Positions 1 through 6,490 of a stretch of 6,615 nt of DNA are shown one piece after another. A program made the position numbers and the translations under genes. The notes beneath the pieces were generated by a model. It was not told the DNA's origin and ran no database searches. It saw only the letters and a program-made list of their open reading frames with translations. This DNA comes from JBEBXQ01 sp040391535 (GTDB taxonomy: Bacteria; Bacteroidota; Bacteroidia; Cytophagales; Spirosomataceae), in NCBI GenBank assembly GCA_040391535.1, contig JBEBXQ010000183.1, forward strand, positions 1 to 6,615, given 5' to 3'. The first letter of the stretch is position 1. Each line of letters opens with the position of its first letter.

Positions 1-13
1 TATCAGACAACAA

Positions 14-1045
14 TTACCGGCTGCTTGCTTTGGTCTGATTATTTACAGGGGTATCTTTAGTATAATCGTAAAGGAGCTTACCCTTATCGTCCCATTCCCG
101 GAGTACAAAAGGATCGAATTCCTCGTCCCAGCAACTTTCAGGATACTGAATCTCCTGTTTCCGTTGTCGTTTGAACTGATAATATTCTGACCATTTTCCA
201 ACACGCTTTCCACGTTCATACTTACCCTGGGTCATCAGTTGACCTTCTTTATAAAATGCCAGGTACTCTCCGTCTATTACGCCAAACTGCACAGGCACTA
301 TTTCCTTTATACGAGTATAAGACGAATCAAAATAAGAAATCCGCGATTCTGCCGGGAAGCCTTTTGACCAATGTGATTTATCCAGCAGGTTATACTTTGC
401 ATCATACCGCACCCATCGCCCGTCTCTGGCACCTTTGTAATAATACCCTTCTTCAACAAGATTCCCTCTGACATATTTCTTATAAGATCCATGCAGGGGT
501 AAAGCTCTCGATTTATCCTGAACCACTGACCGGCTCAGTTTTTTTGTTTTCGTATCATACCATTGTGTTTCTGACAGACGGACATATTCACTAATGGGCT
601 CGAAGGTTTTAAGTACATGAAAGACTTCAATATTGGCTTTGTCTCCGCTCCCGTATTTTATGGTCATTTGCTCCATAGGCACGCCTTTGTACTCTACTTT
701 TGACAGCTTTAATTTTTCTTTCTTCGCCTTTTTCTCCTTTTTATGCTCTTTATATTCCCGGACTTTCAGCCCAAGATCAAGGTCTTCTGTACCTAATAAC
801 TGAGAAAGGGATGTGGCGGCATTCTTACCACCAGGCAAAACAACTGAAGCAGACGGATCAAGCCCGGAGATTTCAAGTCCGGTACTTTTCTTTAAATTTG
901 CGGCAGCACTGTCAACCCTGGAATACGCTTCTTTTGCACGCGAATCACTTTTTTGCGCGTAACTGAGACTTTTTATTCCAACTACAATCAAAATAGCTAA
1001 GATTAACTTTCTAAAGGCGGCCAGTGCCGTAAACCAACAGTTCAT
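14..1045 (-). CDS. Secreted MORN-repeat-like protein of unknown function
   Basis: The 343-residue product begins with a likely Sec signal peptide: Arg12-Lys13, a hydrophobic core around residues 14-24, and a likely signal peptidase I site after Ser-Tyr-Ala at residue 30. It should therefore be exported to the periplasm or outside; there is no lipobox cysteine near the cleavage site. Residues 31-95 look low in structure, residues 97-117 are very lysine-rich, and the C-terminal half (about 185-325) has MORN-like units with G-x-x-x-G-x-W/Y spacing, for example GARDGRWVRY at 205-214, GVIDGEYLAFY at 255-265 and GKRVGKWSEYY at 279-289. Such repeats occur in the YwqK/MORN antitoxin-like families, often in Bacteroidota secreted proteins, but they do not give a reaction. 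The ATG at 1045 is chosen because it gives a complete signal peptide and the next methionine is at residue 124. It is divergent from the fucose synthase gene. The MORN assignment is fairly sure; the function is unknown. Confidence 0.8.
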   Translation of the reverse strand: MNCWFTALAAFRKLILAILIVVGIKSLSYAQKSDSRAKEAYSRVDSAAANLKKSTGLEISGLDPSASVVLPGGKNAATSLSQLLGTEDLDLGLKVREYKEHKKEKKAKKEKLKLSKVEYKGVPMEQMTIKYGSGDKANIEVFHVLKTFEPISEYVRLSETQWYDTKTKKLSRSVVQDKSRALPLHGSYKKYVRGNLVEEGYYYKGARDGRWVRYDAKYNLLDKSHWSKGFPAESRISYFDSSYTRIKEIVPVQFGVIDGEYLAFYKEGQLMTQGKYERGKRVGKWSEYYQFKRQRKQEIQYPESCWDEEFDPFVLREWDDKGKLLYDYTKDTPVNNQTKASSR

Positions 1046-1073
1046 AAAATGATAATTTGAAAAAACTACCTTT

Positions 1074-1096
1074 TGCCATCAGGATGGCATTTTTAT
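1074..1096 (+). terminator. Terminator-like hairpin with no visible parent gene
   Basis: TGCCAT at 1074-1079 pairs with ATGGCA at 1084-1089 around a four-base loop CAGG, and five T residues follow at 1090-1094. This is the form of a rho-independent terminator for plus-strand transcription. No plus-strand gene lies upstream within the window, because bases 14-1045 are coded on the minus strand. On the minus strand the same hairpin would lie about 29 bases before the MORN start codon, in that gene's leader, and would lack a following T tract. It may shield the fucose synthase gene from antisense read-through. The stem is short, so function is uncertain. Confidence 0.45.
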
Positions 1097-1113
1097 AAAT
1101 AAGTATTCGTTAA

Positions 1114-1121
1114 TAGATTTG
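1114..1121 (+). promoter_or_regulatory. Possible -7 promoter element for the fucose synthase gene
   Basis: TAGATTTG matches the Bacteroidota -7 consensus TAnnTTTG at every fixed position and lies 54 bases before the TTG start of the downstream gene. I see no TTG at the expected -33 distance, so only half of the consensus is present. An eight-base motif with two free positions can arise by chance in AT-rich DNA, and the call rests mainly on its placement between the hairpin at 1074-1096 and the gene. Confidence 0.3.
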
Positions 1122-1175
1122 TAACGAAATTCAAATCCACATATTCATTATTTAGCATTAAAATTACACAAAACT

Positions 1176-2117
1176 TTGGACAAAAACGCAAAAATATACG
1201 TTGCAGGTCACAGGGGAATGGTAGGGTCTGCCATTTGCCGGAAACTGGCAGCAGATGGTTATCAACACATTATCACACGCACCTCTTCTGAGCTGGATTT
1301 ACGGGAACAGAAAGCAGTGGAACGTTTTTTCGAAGAGAATAAACCCGACTATGTTTTTCTGGCCGCGGCTAAGGTAGGAGGTATTATGGCCAATAACACT
1401 TTCAGGGCTGATTTCCTTTATGAAAACCTTCAGATTCAGAACAACGTCATTCATTCATCTTATGTGAATGATGTTAAGAAATTATTATTTCTGGGTTCCT
1501 CCTGTATTTACCCCAAGCTGGCTCCGCAACCGATAAAAGAAGATTATTTGCTGACAGGATTACTGGAACCCACCAATGAACCTTATGCTATTGCGAAAAT
1601 TGCCGGTATTAAAATGTGTGAAGCATACAGAGATCAGTACCAATGTAATTTTATTTCAGTCATGCCCACCAATCTGTACGGCCCCAATGATAATTATGAT
1701 CTGCAAACCTCTCATGTGCTGCCGGCAATGATCCGGAAGTTCCATGAAGCAACAACGAATGGCACCGGAGTTGTGAATCTATGGGGAAGCGGCAAACCCA
1801 TGCGTGAATTTCTTCATGCCGACGACCTGGCAGAAGCCTGTCTGTTCCTGATGGAAAATTACGACGAGCCGGGGCTTGTCAACATTGGTACCGGCGAAGA
1901 CGTAACGATCCGGGAACTTGCAGAAACCATTGCAGCCGTTGTTGGTTTCGATGGAGTTATCGAATGGGACGCAACCAAGCCCGACGGAACGCCGCGAAAG
2001 CTCATGGATGTCAGTAAGCTCCACGCATTAGGATGGCAGCATACTACTCCACTTAAGGATGGGATCAGCCGCACATATCAGGATTTCCTGAAACGTTATG
2101 TAGAGTATGCCGTATAA
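1176..2117 (+). CDS. fcl: GDP-L-fucose synthase (GDP-4-keto-6-deoxymannose epimerase/reductase)
   Basis: This cytoplasmic enzyme epimerises GDP-4-keto-6-deoxy-D-mannose at C3 and C5 and reduces it with NADPH to GDP-L-fucose, the donor for fucosylated surface polysaccharides and glycoproteins. It is an extended SDR protein of 313 residues, the normal length for the family. The nucleotide-binding motif GHRGMVGSAI is at 11-20, the catalytic serine lies in GSSCIYP at 107-113, and Tyr137 and Lys141 form the YxxxK pair. Cys110 and His180 match the cysteine and histidine used for epimerisation in the E. coli enzyme (Cys109, His179). All key residues are present, so it should be active. The start is TTG: an in-frame stop lies at 1122-1124, no ATG occurs between it and 1176, and the first ATG downstream falls inside the glycine motif. 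No clear Shine-Dalgarno site is seen. Its usual partner gene gmd is not in the window. Confidence 0.96.
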   Translation: MDKNAKIYVAGHRGMVGSAICRKLAADGYQHIITRTSSELDLREQKAVERFFEENKPDYVFLAAAKVGGIMANNTFRADFLYENLQIQNNVIHSSYVNDVKKLLFLGSSCIYPKLAPQPIKEDYLLTGLLEPTNEPYAIAKIAGIKMCEAYRDQYQCNFISVMPTNLYGPNDNYDLQTSHVLPAMIRKFHEATTNGTGVVNLWGSGKPMREFLHADDLAEACLFLMENYDEPGLVNIGTGEDVTIRELAETIAAVVGFDGVIEWDATKPDGTPRKLMDVSKLHALGWQHTTPLKDGISRTYQDFLKRYVEYAV

Positions 2118-2511
2118 TGGAAACGCCTGTTATTAATAATTGCTGAGCAATAAAAGAGCCTCTTTCAGAAAACATTACAAGATGTGCATCAGGAGACACA
2201 ACAAAGCTAGAATCAAGAGGTAGTATAAATAAAATTATCACAGGAATTGTAAACCTGTTCTGACAAATCAGAAAATTTCCCGGAATATCAGGGCAACCAT
2301 TGCTTACAGCAACAGGACCTGGGCCTTCAAGGTATTTTTCAGGTCAGTACAGACAGATAAGTTTAATGGTTGAGAATGATTCCGTTATAAAGAATCAGGA
2401 AAAACTATCAATTCCCCAAGAATATGACGATAAGCAACTGCCAATATAGCTTTTTGCCTAATTATTATTCTTATTTCTGAAAATCAATACAATAATATTC
2501 TGATTTATATC

Positions 2512-2519
2512 TAAATTTG
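2512..2519 (+). promoter_or_regulatory. Possible -7 promoter element for the Lrp-family gene
   Basis: TAAATTTG matches the Bacteroidota -7 consensus TAnnTTTG and lies 49 bases before the ATG at 2569. No TTG is found at about 19-21 bases upstream, so the -33 half is missing or weak. The flanking DNA is strongly AT-rich and contains TTCTGA-type half sites (near 2475 and 2498). Members of this family often bind near their own promoters, so autoregulation is plausible, but the sequence does not prove it. Confidence 0.35.
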
Positions 2520-2552
2520 CCGAAAATCAAATTTCAATTTACACAATCTCTC

Positions 2553-2560
2553 AGAAAGGG
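2553..2560 (+). promoter_or_regulatory. Ribosome binding site for the Lrp-family gene
   Basis: AGAAAGGG ends eight bases before the ATG at 2569 and includes an AAGGG core that can pair with the 16S rRNA tail. It stands out because the other genes in this window have no clear Shine-Dalgarno sequence, as is common in Bacteroidota. It supports the ATG at 2569 as the start. Confidence 0.5.
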
Positions 2561-2568
2561 ATATATTT

Positions 2569-3033
2569 ATGACTAAAATCGATCAGATAGACCGTAATGT
2601 ACTTGAAAAATTACAACGGAACGCAAAGATAACCAACGCTCAATTATCCAAAGAAATAGGACTTTCTCCGGCTCCAACCCTGGAACGTGTAAAAAAACTT
2701 GAACAATCCGGTATCATTAAAAGCTACCACGCCAAACTGGAGCCTTCAAAAGTAGGATTGAATGTTACCACTTTTGTTCAGGTTTCACTGATAGGTCATA
2801 GGAAATCGGTCACAGAGTCATTTGTGGAGAAAATCAACAGCATACCGGAAGTTATTGAATGCCATCATATTACAGGTACAGCCGATTTTCTTTTAAAGGT
2901 TATTTCTGAAGACATCAGTACCTATCAGAAGCTGATGCTGGAAAAAATCAATGAAATTGAAGAAGTATCCAATACGCAATCGATGGTAATTCTTTCAACT
3001 TTTAAAGACAGTAAAGTATTACCAATCCCTTGA
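2569..3033 (+). CDS. Lrp/AsnC-family transcriptional regulator
   Basis: The 154-residue product has the full two-domain layout of the family. An N-terminal winged helix-turn-helix spans about residues 5-60, with the core TNAQLSKEIGLSPAPTLERV at 22-41. A C-terminal RAM (effector-binding and oligomerisation) domain spans about 65-147, with the typical GTADFLLKV segment at 103-111 in the place of the usual G-x-x-D/Y-hydrophobic motif. Such proteins form dimers to octamers, bend DNA, and commonly respond to amino acids. The length is normal. The gene stands alone: 451 bases follow fcl, and it converges on the minus-strand TPR gene across a terminator, so its targets cannot be read from context. 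It could be a global Lrp or a specific AsnC-type regulator; the family is certain, the ligand unknown. Confidence 0.93.
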   Translation: MTKIDQIDRNVLEKLQRNAKITNAQLSKEIGLSPAPTLERVKKLEQSGIIKSYHAKLEPSKVGLNVTTFVQVSLIGHRKSVTESFVEKINSIPEVIECHHITGTADFLLKVISEDISTYQKLMLEKINEIEEVSNTQSMVILSTFKDSKVLPIP

Positions 3034-3047
3034 TTTTAATCAAAACG

Positions 3048-3094
3048 CGTTTATAAAAAGAGCATTCCAAAACTGGAGTGCTTTTTTATAAACG
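3048..3094. terminator. Bidirectional rho-independent terminator between convergent genes
   Basis: GCATTCC (3062-3068) pairs with GGAGTGC (3075-3081) around the loop AAAACT, with one G-T pair. Six T residues follow at 3082-3087, and five A residues at 3055-3059 give a T tract on the other strand. Pairing continues outward through TTTATAAA on both sides, so 3048-3094 is an almost perfect inverted repeat of about 20 bases per arm with one bulged G at 3060. It lies 14 bases after the Lrp stop codon and ends two bases before the TPR stop codon, so it can serve both genes. Confidence 0.92.
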
Positions 3095-3096
3095 GG

Positions 3097-4326
3097 CTAT
3101 TTACCTGTCTTTCTGGCCGCCCTTCTGGATTTTTTCAAAGAATCCATTGCCGCTCTGGCATCTTTGTTATAGCTTGATTTTTTGTCAGACTTATCCAGCA
3201 CCATTTTAAAATAACGCTGAGCCTCCTCTGTATTTTTTTCCGCCTGTGCAATTTTCCCCAGCCCCAGCATTGATGACAAATAATATCCTGCTTTTGTATC
3301 ATTGGTAGCTTCTGAAAATGTCATCGCTTGCCTGTAATAATCCTTTGCCTTTTCGTAATTCCGAAAGTAATTATGATTGTAATACGCCAGCACATAGGCT
3401 GCATTCCGACCGCTTACACCTTCATAACCCAACGATCCGTTGCTGATTTTATTCAGAATATTTTCCGCAGCAACCTGTGCCTCGTTCATCCGCCCGGTTA
3501 CAAAAGCTGTACGGCAAAAATAACGTTCAAAATAAGGATTATCAGGATAAGTCTGCCACATATATTTGGCCATATCATAGGCCTTGTCATACTGTTTTTC
3601 CATGCTATAGATCTGTAAAAGAAAATAGCGGGCCTCCACCCTTGTATAAAATGCATAGTTGGCCACTTCTTCCAGTTGCTGTTGTCCGAGCTTCTTATTC
3701 CCTTTGGGAAAGAACAACAGAATAGATTTGAGCAAAGGATATTCCTTAGGGATCCACTCTGCGTAATAATTATACAGACCATCTCCGAACAGTAATTCAG
3801 GAGTCAGATCCCCCTTTCCTTTACTTTCATCCAGATACCGGAGTGCCTTTTTCCCCGCAAATGTTGCCTTTGTCCATTTTTTACGTTCAGCATAAAGTCT
3901 TCCTTTAAAAGCCCAGGCTGCTGCCAGGAAAAATGAAGGCTCCACTTTATTTTCTTTGATATCATAGAGCTTTTCGGCCAGCGCAATACTGGAGTCAAGA
4001 TGCATTTCAAAGCGGGTATCATAAGCCGTATTGTCGGGATTGGGTACGATCTTCCACCACTCTGCCAGAGCCATCAGGAAATGTGGCATCGGATGCGCCG
4101 GATAACGGTATTGCAACCACCTGAATTCTTTGTCGGCCTCAATAAACTTATAGTTATAAAGCAGGTTTACAGCTTCCGTTGCTTCAATCTGTACGCCAGG
4201 ATTTTTCAAAACCATATCATAGTCCTTATCAAAATCTGCAGCAGAGTATAATTGAGCGCCGGCATAAAAAGCAGTTACTAAGATTATAATCAGGCCGGAT
4301 AAAATATTTCGGAGCAAAAATGGCAT
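3097..4326 (-). CDS. Secreted TPR-repeat protein of unknown function
   Basis: The 409-residue product starts with a signal peptide: Arg6, a hydrophobic core at about 8-20, and a likely signal peptidase I cut after Ala-Gly-Ala at residue 24. It should be periplasmic or outer-surface and has no lipobox cysteine. The rest is helical and carries degenerate tetratricopeptide repeats, with the clearest units at about 134-165, 232-262, 264-294, 322-340 and 348-378 (for example YEKAKDYYRQAM at 324-335 and EEAQRYFKMVL at 367-377). TPR proteins act as protein-binding scaffolds. No catalytic domain is seen. Residues 398-409 are rich in Lys and Arg. The ATG at 4326 gives a complete signal peptide. It converges with the Lrp gene and diverges from hpt. 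The TPR family is likely; the partner and role are unknown. Confidence 0.85.
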   Translation of the reverse strand: MPFLLRNILSGLIIILVTAFYAGAQLYSAADFDKDYDMVLKNPGVQIEATEAVNLLYNYKFIEADKEFRWLQYRYPAHPMPHFLMALAEWWKIVPNPDNTAYDTRFEMHLDSSIALAEKLYDIKENKVEPSFFLAAAWAFKGRLYAERKKWTKATFAGKKALRYLDESKGKGDLTPELLFGDGLYNYYAEWIPKEYPLLKSILLFFPKGNKKLGQQQLEEVANYAFYTRVEARYFLLQIYSMEKQYDKAYDMAKYMWQTYPDNPYFERYFCRTAFVTGRMNEAQVAAENILNKISNGSLGYEGVSGRNAAYVLAYYNHNYFRNYEKAKDYYRQAMTFSEATNDTKAGYYLSSMLGLGKIAQAEKNTEEAQRYFKMVLDKSDKKSSYNKDARAAMDSLKKSRRAARKTGK

Positions 4327-4372
4327 ATGAAGAAGGTATTAACCCGTTTTACGCAATACTAACGACTGTTTT

Positions 4373-4380
4373 CAAAAATA
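4373..4380 (-). promoter_or_regulatory. Possible -7 promoter element for the TPR gene
   Basis: On the minus strand this reads TATTTTTG, which fits TAnnTTTG, and it lies 46 bases before the ATG at 4326. No minus-strand TTG is found at the -33 distance. The run of T residues makes a chance match easy, so this is a weak call within the divergent gap shared with hpt. Confidence 0.25.
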
Positions 4381-4446
4381 CGTTTGCAAAGATCTATCTT
4401 TTTAAAAAATAAGCTAATTTAGACACTCTTCTTCCAGCAAAAAGTA

Positions 4447-4983
4447 ATGATTCAGATTAAAGATAAAACTTTTGTACCGCTACTTTCCAGTGAAACGCTC
4501 AGGCATAGGATTGCTGAACTGAGCCGAAAGATAAGTGATGATTATCAGGATAAAAATCCACTTTTTCTTGTAGTACTTAACGGCGGATTTATTTTTGGTG
4601 CAGACCTGATCAGAGGCATAACCATTCCGTGTGAGGTGACCTTTATCAGGCTCTCTTCTTATAATAATGTGCGGTCTACCGGCAATGTGCGCCAGATTAT
4701 GGGGTTATCCCAATCTGTTGCCGGCCGGAACGTCATTGTTGTAGAAGATATCGTGGACACAGGTCTCACTATGAAATTTCTGACCGATTACCTGCTTAAA
4801 GAAAGTGCAGCCTCTGTAAAAATAGCTACCTTACTCGAAAAACCGGATGCACTTAAAATTCCTTTGGAATTACATTACACCGGATTTCAGATTGCTAACC
4901 GCTTTGTAGTGGGTTTTGGTCTGGATTATGACGAAGAAGGCCGGAATCTCGACGCGCTTTACGTTCTGAAAGAACAGACATAG
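4447..4983 (+). CDS. hpt: Hypoxanthine phosphoribosyltransferase
   Basis: This cytoplasmic enzyme joins hypoxanthine (and usually guanine) to PRPP to make IMP or GMP in purine salvage. The 178-residue length is normal. The PRPP-binding loop VVEDIVDTGLTM is at 98-109, with the acidic pair Glu100-Asp101 and the likely catalytic base Asp104. Other family elements are LNGG (45-48), the flexible loop SSYNNVRSTG (70-79), Lys132 in LLEKPDA, which corresponds to the purine-contacting lysine, and VGFGLDYDE (155-163), whose Asp160 matches the metal- and base-contacting aspartate of the human enzyme. The ATG at 4447 begins just before the conserved region and has no strong Shine-Dalgarno site. It is divergent from the TPR gene by 120 bases and is followed after 76 bases by the ribonuclease gene, with no clear terminator between, so a shared transcript is possible. 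Exact base preference is not determined by sequence alone. Confidence 0.95.
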   Translation: MIQIKDKTFVPLLSSETLRHRIAELSRKISDDYQDKNPLFLVVLNGGFIFGADLIRGITIPCEVTFIRLSSYNNVRSTGNVRQIMGLSQSVAGRNVIVVEDIVDTGLTMKFLTDYLLKESAASVKIATLLEKPDALKIPLELHYTGFQIANRFVVGFGLDYDEEGRNLDALYVLKEQT

Positions 4984-5059
4984 TGATTGTAACCAATAAC
5001 CCGATAATTATACTGGTGTTCTCCGAATACCTGAATTCCAAACCTACATTTTAATAATT

Positions 5060-6457
5060 ATGCGTATTCAATTTTATGGCGCCGCCCAAACAGTCACCGG
5101 AAGCAAACACCTGATCACCACTGAAAAAGGAACTCAAATTCTGCTGGACTGCGGAATGTTTCAGGGTATCAATACTGATGATTTCAATCAGAAGTTTGGT
5201 TTTGAGCCTTCAGAAATCGATTATCTGCTGCTTACTCATGCTCATATTGATCATTCCGGATTAATACCCCGGCTGGTAAGACAAGGGTTTAACGGGCCTA
5301 TTTACTGCACTTCCGCTACCATAGATTTATGCAGGATCATGCTGATGGACAGTGCTTATATTCAGGAAAAAGACCTGCAACGGGTTAATGAAAGAAGACG
5401 GCGGCAAAACCGGGTGGAACTGGAATTACTCTATGGAGTAGATGATGTGCACAAAACACTGGAACTGATGAAACCGGTGCAGTATAACCAACCTTTTTTT
5501 CTGAATGACGGAGAAGTGGAAGCTTTTTTTACGGATTCAGGGCATATTCTCGGCAGCGCTGCCGTCCATCTGGTCATACCGGATCAGGGTACCTTTAAAA
5601 GTGTAACTTTCACAGGCGATATCGGGCGACCTAATGATAAAATTCTTAATTCACCGCAACCGTTTCCTCAGCCGGATATACTGATCTGCGAATCGACCTA
5701 CGGAGACAGATTACATGAAACAGCGGCCGATATGAAAGAAAAATTGCTGGAGGTAATTCATGAAACCTGTATTGTAAACAAGGGTAAGCTGTTAATACCT
5801 GCTTTTGCTGTTGACCGCACCCAGGAACTGATCTATGCACTCGATCAGCTTTCGAGTGAAGGCAAATTACCCCGGATTGACGTTTATATTGACAGCCCGC
5901 TGGCAGTACAGGCAACCAGGGTAATGAAAAAAAATGATGAATATTTTAATCCGGAAATACTGGACTATATTGAAAAGGACGGTGACGCTTTTGCTTTTCC
6001 TAACCTACACTATATTTCTGATGTAGAGCAATCCAAAGCACTGAACAACAGTACCGAACCATGTATCATCATCTCGGCTTCAGGAATGGCAGAAGCCGGG
6101 CGTATCAAGCATCATATCGCCAATAATATCACCAAACCCGATACCACCATCCTGCTGGTAGGTTATGCCGGACCTGAAACCCTTGCCGGTGCGTTGAAAA
6201 GAGGTGACCGAACCGTAAAAATTTTTGGAGATGAACTTCCTGTCATCGCGAAAGTGCGATCGATGGATTCATTTTCAGGTCATGGTGACTATAATGAGAT
6301 GATCAACTACCTTTCTTACATAAATTCTGAAAAAGTTAAGAAAGTTTTTTTAGTACACGGAGAGCCTGAAACTCAGGAGAATTTCCGTAAAAAACTGCTT
6401 TTAGAAGGCTTTAAACAGGTAATAATTCCGCAATTGTACGAAGGTTTTATTGTATGA
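5060..6457 (+). CDS. Metallo-beta-lactamase-fold beta-CASP ribonuclease (YSH1/CPSF-like)
   Basis: The 465-residue product belongs to the beta-CASP branch of metallo-beta-lactamase proteins, which cut RNA with two zinc ions (eukaryotic CPSF73 and bacterial and archaeal relatives). Metal motifs are in order: Asp30, HAHIDH at 60-65, His162 in SGHILGS, and Asp187 in FTGDIG. The beta-CASP motifs follow: A, Glu211 in ESTYGDR; B, His408 in SFSGHGD; C, His433 in VHGE. The inserted beta-CASP domain lies at about 210-400 with IPAFAVDRTQELIYAL (246-261), SPLAVQAT (279-286) and SASGMAEAGR (339-348). Every expected residue is present, so it should be active, most likely as a cytoplasmic RNA exo- or endonuclease. 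It lacks the C-terminal domain of RNase J, so it is closer to the short COG1236 type. The stop codon overlaps the tRNA promoter. The natural RNA target is unknown. Confidence 0.92.
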   Translation: MRIQFYGAAQTVTGSKHLITTEKGTQILLDCGMFQGINTDDFNQKFGFEPSEIDYLLLTHAHIDHSGLIPRLVRQGFNGPIYCTSATIDLCRIMLMDSAYIQEKDLQRVNERRRRQNRVELELLYGVDDVHKTLELMKPVQYNQPFFLNDGEVEAFFTDSGHILGSAAVHLVIPDQGTFKSVTFTGDIGRPNDKILNSPQPFPQPDILICESTYGDRLHETAADMKEKLLEVIHETCIVNKGKLLIPAFAVDRTQELIYALDQLSSEGKLPRIDVYIDSPLAVQATRVMKKNDEYFNPEILDYIEKDGDAFAFPNLHYISDVEQSKALNNSTEPCIIISASGMAEAGRIKHHIANNITKPDTTILLVGYAGPETLAGALKRGDRTVKIFGDELPVIAKVRSMDSFSGHGDYNEMINYLSYINSEKVKKVFLVHGEPETQENFRKKLLLEGFKQVIIPQLYEGFIV

Positions 6458-6479
6458 AATAATTTTTTTTATACTTTTG
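6450..6479 (+). promoter_or_regulatory. Promoter of the tRNA-Leu gene
   Basis: TTG at 6450-6452 and TACTTTTG at 6472-6479 are separated by 19 bases, a full match to the Bacteroidota primary-sigma consensus (TTG, 19 bases, TAnnTTTG). The -7 box ends 11 bases before the tRNA, which puts transcription start at about 6485. The -33 box overlaps the last codons of the ribonuclease gene, whose stop codon is at 6455-6457. This is the strongest promoter match in the window. Confidence 0.8.
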
Positions 6480-6490
6480 CACCACTGAAA

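Larger units (their letters stand above)
2118..2568. other. Non-coding gap between fcl and the Lrp-family gene
   Basis: These 451 bases hold no gene that I can support. Near the fcl end, ATTGC (2139-2143) and GCAAT (2147-2151) can form a small hairpin without a T tract, so it is not a convincing terminator. Further inverted repeats are TTCTGA/TCAGAA (2258-2273, four-base spacer), GACCTG/CAGGTC (2316-2345, 18-base spacer) and TGATTC/GAATCA (2377-2397, nine-base spacer). A few six-base pairs of this kind are expected by chance in a gap this long. From about 2450 onward the sequence is very AT-rich, which suits a promoter or an Lrp-type binding region. A short basic ORF at 2140-2223 is discussed in the findings. 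Confidence 0.6.

Noticed and set aside
256..966. Plus-strand open frames of 71 and 88 codons opposite the MORN gene
   Set aside because: They are fully antisense to a gene with a clear signal peptide and repeats, show no family motif, and have no promoter or ribosome site.
1779..2074. Minus-strand open frames inside fcl
   Set aside because: They are shadows of the well-conserved fucose synthase frame, with no recognisable domain.
2139..2151. Small hairpin after fcl as its terminator
   Set aside because: The stem is only five pairs and is followed by AAAAG, not a T tract, so it does not fit an intrinsic terminator.
3328..4251. Several open frames of 72-96 codons overlapping the TPR gene on both strands
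   Set aside because: They overlap a long TPR frame with signal peptide and repeats, and none has coding features of its own.
4395..4422. Promoter boxes for hpt (TATCTTTT at 4395-4402 and TAATTTAG at 4415-4422)
   Set aside because: Each differs from TAnnTTTG at one fixed position and neither has a TTG at the right distance; AT-rich sequence gives such near matches easily.
5045..5052. TACATTTT as a -7 box for the ribonuclease gene
   Set aside because: One mismatch, no -33 element, and only eight bases from the start codon, which would leave almost no leader.
5646..5915. Minus-strand 89-codon frame inside the ribonuclease gene
   Set aside because: The plus frame here carries conserved beta-CASP motifs; the antisense frame is a by-product.
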